Below are positions 36,095 through 39,611 of a DNA stretch of 39,611 nucleotides, piece by piece. Source of the DNA: Pseudogemmobacter hezensis (GTDB lineage: Bacteria > Pseudomonadota > Alphaproteobacteria > Rhodobacterales > Rhodobacteraceae); NCBI RefSeq assembly GCF_013155295.1, contig NZ_JABJXT010000026.1, positions 1-39,611 of the forward strand. Reading direction: 5' to 3'. Below the pieces are notes generated by a model, which saw only the letters and a program-made list of their open reading frames with translations, did not search any database and was not told the origin of the DNA. Positions within the stretch are counted from its first letter, which is position 1; each line of letters opens with the position of its first letter. The translations under genes were made by a program, and so were the position numbers.

Positions 36095-37267
36095 ATGGCA
36101 GACGAAAACAAGCCCCCCCGGCAAGATGCGCCCGCCGAGGATGCGCCGGGTCAAGACGTGCCGGGTCAGAACGTGCTTGTCCAGGAGGGCATCGCAGAGC
36201 CACCGCAATCCGACGCCGCAGAGGCGGGGGCCGCCAGTGGCCCGACCATCGCCCCGACGCCCGCGCCACGTCGTGCCAGATCGGGGGCGGCGATTTTCGG
36301 CGGTACCATTCTGGGCACCGGGCTTGCTGCGGCAATCGGTTTTGCGGTCTCGCATTTCAACCTGTTGGGGCTGCGCAATGATGCTGGCTTTGACGCGCTG
36401 ACGGATCGGCTGGCGGTTGTCGAGACACAGATTCGTCAGGCCGAAGAGGCGGCTTCCGCCGCTGATAAAGAGGCAATCGGCGCGGCAAATGCAGCGCTGA
36501 AAGAGGCGCAAACGGCCAGCGCAGCACTTTCAGCGCAGGATCAGAAGCTGGGAACCCTGTCTGCGCAGCTGCAAAAGCTGGGCCAGGTGGTCGATGCCCA
36601 GGCGGCGGCTTTGCCGGATGGCTCGATCCCGCCCGCCGCTTTTGCGGCGCTGCGGGCAGAGGTTGACGCGCTGAAATCGGCGCCTGCTGCCGGGGCCGAC
36701 CCCGAGGCCTTGCGCCAGCAGATCAACGCCGAACTGGATGCGCGCGCGGCCCAGGTCGCCGCCGCCGCCGAAAAAGAGGCAGAGGCCACCCGCCAGGCCG
36801 CCGTGCAGGAGGCCGCCCTGATCACCCTGCGTGAGGCGGTGCGAAACGGCCTGCCCTATAGCGATGCGCTGGCGGCTTTGGGCGCAAGTGACGTGCCCGA
36901 AAGCCTGGCGCAGCATGCCGAAACCGGGCTGCCCAGTGCCGCAGACCTGGCGCAAAGCTTCCCTGATGCGGCCCGCGCCGCGCTTGAGGCCTCTTTGCGG
37001 GGCGAGGTGTCCGGCGGGTTGGGGGACCAGGCGCTGTCACTTTTGCGCATCGGCACCGGGGCGAGGTCGCTGACACCGCAAGAGGGCACAGACCCGGACG
37101 CCGTGCTTTCGCGGGCCGAGGCCGCCGCCCAGGCCGGGGATCTGGCGGCTGCATTAACTGAATTGCAGGGGTTGCCCCCCGAAGGTCTGGCGGAAATGCA
37201 GGCCTGGATCGGGCAGGCGCAGAGCCGCATTGATGCCGAAGCGGCGCTTGCCGCGCTGAAGCCGTAA
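36095..37267 (+). CDS. mitofilin (Mic60)-like inner membrane protein
   Basis: A 390-residue protein with the Mic60-like layout: a proline/alanine-rich cytoplasmic N-terminus, one membrane helix (about 64-86), a long periplasmic coiled coil (about 100-250) and a C-terminal mitofilin-type domain (LREAVRNGLPYSDALAALG ... DLAAALTELQGLP). Alphaproteobacterial Mic60 homologues shape intracytoplasmic membranes; that role here is inferred. It is the middle gene of hemD-mic60-hemY and lies 10 bases before hemY. Confidence 0.85.
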   Translation: MADENKPPRQDAPAEDAPGQDVPGQNVLVQEGIAEPPQSDAAEAGAASGPTIAPTPAPRRARSGAAIFGGTILGTGLAAAIGFAVSHFNLLGLRNDAGFDALTDRLAVVETQIRQAEEAASAADKEAIGAANAALKEAQTASAALSAQDQKLGTLSAQLQKLGQVVDAQAAALPDGSIPPAAFAALRAEVDALKSAPAAGADPEALRQQINAELDARAAQVAAAAEKEAEATRQAAVQEAALITLREAVRNGLPYSDALAALGASDVPESLAQHAETGLPSAADLAQSFPDAARAALEASLRGEVSGGLGDQALSLLRIGTGARSLTPQEGTDPDAVLSRAEAAAQAGDLAAALTELQGLPPEGLAEMQAWIGQAQSRIDAEAALAALKP

Positions 37268-37277
37268 GGAGGGCAAG

Positions 37278-38831
37278 ATGCTCTGGTCGCTTACCAAGAT
37301 CGCTGTTTTTCTGGGGCTGGTCGCTGGGCTGGCCTTCTTTGCGGGGCATTTCTCGGAACAGGGCGGGCTTGTCCGGCTCTGGGCCTTTGATCAGGAATTC
37401 ACGCTGGGCCCGGTTGCAGCGGTGATCGCGCTGCTGGCGCTGGTGCTGATCGTCTGGCTGGGGCTGAAGCTGGTCGGCTTTGTCTTTGCGGCGCTGCGTT
37501 TTCTGAATGGCGATGAGACCGCGATCAGCCGCTATTTTGATCGCAACCGCGAGCGCAGGGGCTATGCGGCGCTGTCAGATGGTCTGATCGCGCTGGCCTC
37601 GGGCGAGCCGAATACCGCGCTGGCCCGCGCCCGCACCGCCGAGCGTCTCTTGCAAAAGCCCGAGCTGACCCGCCTTCTGACCGCCCAGGCTGCCGAGGCC
37701 GCGGGCGACAGCCGCGCCGCGACTGAGGCCTGGAAAAGCCTGTTGAGCGATGAGCAGACGCGCTTTGTCGCGGTGCGCGGGTTGATGCGCCAGAAGCTGG
37801 CCGCCGGTGATACTGCAACCGCGATGAAGCTGGCCGCTCAGGCGCTGACGCTGAAGCCAAAGCACAGCGAGACCCAGGATTTGCTTTTGAAGCTGCAGGC
37901 CGAGGGCGGCGACTGGAAGGGCGCCCGCGATACGCTGTCGCAAAAGCTGCGCTCGGGGGCGCTGCCGCGCTCGGTCTATCGGCGCCGCGATGCGTTGCTG
38001 GCCTTGCAAGAGGCAAAGGTGGTGCTGGACGAGGGGGCCTCGATCGAGGCCCGTGAGGCGGCGATAGAGGCGAACCGCCTTTCGCCGGATCTGATCCCTG
38101 CGGCGGTGATCGCGGCCCATGCGCTTTTGGAAAAAGATGACCGCAAGGGCGCGACAAGGGTGCTGAAAAAGGCCTGGGAGGCGCAGCCCCACCCCGATCT
38201 GGCGGCGGCCTTCGCGGCGATTGAGCCCGATGAAAGCCCTGAGGCAAGGCTGAAACGCTTCCGCAGCCTGCTGGGCAAAACGGCGGGCCAGGAAGAGACC
38301 CGGCTGACCGAGGCGGAACTTTTGCTGGCGGTTGAGGATTTTCGCGGTGCCAAAGAGGCGCTTGGCCCGTTGCCCGAAACCCATCCAACGCAGCGTGCGC
38401 TGGCGATCCTGGCCGCAGCCGAGCGTGGACTTGGCGCGCCCGATGATGAGGTCCGCCACATCCTGTCGCAGGCGCTGACAGCCTCGCGCGGGCCGGAATG
38501 GGTCTGTGACAAATGCGGCGCGGTTCATGGGCAATGGGTGCCGATCTGTGCGTCCTGCAGCGGGTTTGACACGCTTTCCTGGCGCGAACCCGAGGCAATG
38601 CGCACCAGCCGCCCCGCAAGCGATACCGATCTGGCGCCGCTTTTGTTTGCTGCCAGCGGCCCGGTAGCGCCTGTGGAAATCGCATCGGTGGATGGGGCGG
38701 CGGATGAGGTGTTGCAGCTTGCCGCAGAAGAGGCCGAGGTGATCGTGTCGCCGCCTGACGCTGAACCAAAGCCCGCAGACGAGGGGCCTGATGCGATCAC
38801 TCCGGACGAAATTCTGCGTCGGGCGACCTGA
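37278..38831 (+). CDS. hemY: HemY-like TPR membrane protein with C-terminal zinc ribbon
   Basis: The 517-residue protein belongs to the HemY group that follows hemD: two N-terminal membrane helices (about 3-23 and 42-73), then helical TPR-like repeats from about 95 to 400 (YAALSDGLIALASGEPNTALARARTAERLL ...). A CxxC-N10-CxxC zinc ribbon follows (Cys410, Cys413, Cys424, Cys427, within WVCDKCGAVHGQW and CASCSGF), and then a disordered acidic tail. This TPR-plus-ribbon order resembles LapB/YciM. The name HemY comes from operon position in other bacteria; it is not the protoporphyrinogen oxidase also called HemY. The start is ATG 37278 after AAGGAGGG. Confidence 0.88.
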   Translation: MLWSLTKIAVFLGLVAGLAFFAGHFSEQGGLVRLWAFDQEFTLGPVAAVIALLALVLIVWLGLKLVGFVFAALRFLNGDETAISRYFDRNRERRGYAALSDGLIALASGEPNTALARARTAERLLQKPELTRLLTAQAAEAAGDSRAATEAWKSLLSDEQTRFVAVRGLMRQKLAAGDTATAMKLAAQALTLKPKHSETQDLLLKLQAEGGDWKGARDTLSQKLRSGALPRSVYRRRDALLALQEAKVVLDEGASIEAREAAIEANRLSPDLIPAAVIAAHALLEKDDRKGATRVLKKAWEAQPHPDLAAAFAAIEPDESPEARLKRFRSLLGKTAGQEETRLTEAELLLAVEDFRGAKEALGPLPETHPTQRALAILAAAERGLGAPDDEVRHILSQALTASRGPEWVCDKCGAVHGQWVPICASCSGFDTLSWREPEAMRTSRPASDTDLAPLLFAASGPVAPVEIASVDGAADEVLQLAAEEAEVIVSPPDAEPKPADEGPDAITPDEILRRAT

Positions 38832-38907
38832 CATTGCAAATTGGGGCTACACAGCGGGCGGATCAGGTGGTATCAGCCACACCGGATCCGGCAGCGCCCG
38901 GAACCAG

Positions 38908-38983
38908 GCCGCTGTAGCTCAGCTGGTAGAGCACGTCATTCGTAATGATGGGGTCGGGGGTTCGAGTCCCTTCAGCGGCACCA
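38908..38983 (+). tRNA. tRNA-Thr (anticodon CGU)
   Basis: A 76-base cloverleaf with encoded CCA. The acceptor stem is GCCGCTG/CAGCGGC, the D arm GCTC/GAGC and the anticodon stem CGTCA/TGATG, with loop TTCGTAA giving anticodon CGT (reads ACG, threonine). The T stem uses two G-T pairs around loop TTCGAGT. It is followed by a terminator. It is next to phage-derived sequence, so it may have served as an integration site. Confidence 0.95.
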
Positions 38984-39012
38984 GTTATCTTACTGGAATA
39001 CCAGCACAAAAT

Positions 39013-39036
39013 GGCCGTCCTTCGGGGCGGCCTTTT
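39013..39036 (+). terminator. terminator after tRNA-Thr
   Basis: GGCCGTCC (39013-39020), TTCG tetraloop, GGGCGGCC (39025-39032) and TTTT. One T-G pair in an 8-bp stem. Confidence 0.87.
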
Positions 39037-39135
39037 GCTTTGGCAAGGCTATGGAAGCACGGCGGAACCAGTTCAGAAACGAAGCCAGCCGGGGCCTGAT
39101 CGCGAACATGTGAAGCCTGCGAGGTGACTGCCCGG

Positions 39136-39420
39136 TCAGAGAAAGGCGAAGCCGCGTCCCTCATAGGGCGATGGCGTCACCTCATTGGCGATGATTCTGC
39201 CAACCGCCATTGCGGCCGCAACCGCTCCGTCGATCCTTCCTCGCGCCTTCGCCTTGGTGAACTTCTCATTCTCGTGGGCATCCTTCTCGCCCACCACGTT
39301 CCCGAAGCACATCCGCAGAAGCGGACTGCCGCCATGACGGAAATGCCCGGACAGGATCGCCCGCTTCAGCTCTTTTACCGGGGCCGACATCGAGGCCATC
39401 CCCTGGCCGAGCTGGTTCAC
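39136..39420 (-). pseudogene. phage terminase large subunit, C-terminal fragment
   Basis: The reading frame (stop 39136-39138) contains GQGMASMSAPVKELKRAI, FRHGGSPLLRM and KARGRIDGAVAAAMAVGR, in the order seen at the C-terminus of HK97-type terminase large subunits (Terminase_1 family): the SAP-KELE helix, the RHGGNPVLRW-like strand and the KIDG-VAxxMALGR nuclease end. The Asp in RIDG is the last nuclease metal ligand in that family. The N-terminal part is missing because an IS3-type element begins at 39421. No portal, capsid or integrase gene is visible, and only about 95 codons remain, so this is a prophage remnant. Confidence 0.75.
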
Positions 39421-39611
39421 TGACCTGCCCCCCGGAAGTTCCCTCGCCGTGATGTAGAGTCTGCCCAACCTGAGAAGGAGCAGGCGACATGAGGAAAAGC
39501 CGTTTCACCGAGGCGCAAATCATCGGGATGATCAAAGAGCAGGAGGCAGGTTTGCCGACCTCCGAGCTCTGCCGGAAGCACGGCTTGAGCCCCGCGACCT
39601 ATTACAAGCTT
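39421..39611 (+). mobile_element. IS3-family insertion sequence, 5' part, cut by window edge
   Basis: The terminal repeat begins TGACCTGCCCCCCGGAAG at 39421, the TGA(A/C)CTG-CCCCC pattern of the IS407-like part of the IS3 family. Its orfA starts 68 bases in. It interrupts the terminase gene. The terminase reading frame runs on for 16 codons into the element, which marks the insertion point. Target duplication cannot be checked. Confidence 0.82.
39489..39611 (+). CDS. IS3-family transposase OrfA (IS407-like), N-terminal part
   Basis: The frame MRKSRFTEAQIIGMIKEQEAG, then LCRKHGLSPATYYK, is the helix-turn-helix N-terminus of IS407-type OrfA proteins, which bind the IS ends. Only 41 codons are inside the window; the gene continues to the right. 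The DDE catalytic OrfB, made by frameshift in this family, is not included. ATG 39489 follows AAGGAG. Confidence 0.92.
   Translation, partial: MRKSRFTEAQIIGMIKEQEAGLPTSELCRKHGLSPATYYKL

Noticed and set aside
39136-39420. Gene transfer agent terminase
   Set aside because: The C-terminal motifs fit the HK97-type Terminase_1 family and not, from memory, the RcGTA terminase; no other GTA genes are here.
1-39611. CRISPR array
   Set aside because: No regularly spaced repeats of 20-40 bases were seen anywhere in the window.

Overview
The window reads as an origin-proximal chromosomal segment of an alphaproteobacterium of the order Rhodobacterales (Paracoccus/Rhodobacter-like). The reasons are the gene order dnaQ-coaE-aroE-maf / rho-mnmE-mnmG-rsmG-parA-parB, the rdgB-rph / hrcA-grpE block, the gpsA-tsaD / hemD / mitofilin-like / HemY block, high GC, and MFHVKH-type N-termini created by parS sites. 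The genus cannot be fixed from sequence reading alone.

Layout. 1-127 is the end of an IS5/IS903-like insertion sequence sitting inside flgE, which lacks its normal C-terminus; motB follows intact (flagellar pair, minus strand). 2349-5140 is the tightly overlapping operon maf-aroE-coaE-dnaQ (minus). 5141-5748 has no gene, is rich in DnaA-box-like 9-mers with an AT-rich core, and is the best oriC candidate. 5749-12535 is rho-mnmE-mnmG-rsmG-parA-parB (plus): transcription termination, tRNA wobble-U modification, 16S methylation and chromosome segregation. hemW-rdgB-rph (minus) runs tail to tail with parB, and hrcA-grpE diverges from rph. mutS, maeB plus a DUF3137 gene, argG, an unknown membrane protein, ilvA, an Hpt protein, a receiver-PP2C phosphatase and an HD hydrolase follow. 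Then come ahcY, DUF2853, an Fsr-like MFS exporter, the operon tsaD-gpsA-yciI-EVE (minus), and hemD, a Mic60-like gene and hemY (plus). The right end holds tRNA-Thr(CGU) with a terminator, a fragment of a phage terminase large subunit, and the start of an IS3-family element that interrupts it.

How the genes fit together. oriC, ParA, ParB and three parS-like sites (inside coaE, at the mnmG start and across the rdgB/hemW junction) form one replication and segregation locus: the DNA around the origin carries ParB loading sites inside protein-coding sequence. The remaining genes are mostly housekeeping. Accessory DNA is confined to the two edges: one insertion sequence has broken the hook gene, and another has broken a prophage remnant beside a tRNA gene.

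I found no CRISPR array and no clearly new multi-gene defence or biosynthetic system. The most interesting signals are the origin/parS architecture, the two IS-disrupted edges, the Hpt/PP2C signalling pair, the zinc ribbon on HemY, and a repeat-containing leader before ahcY.
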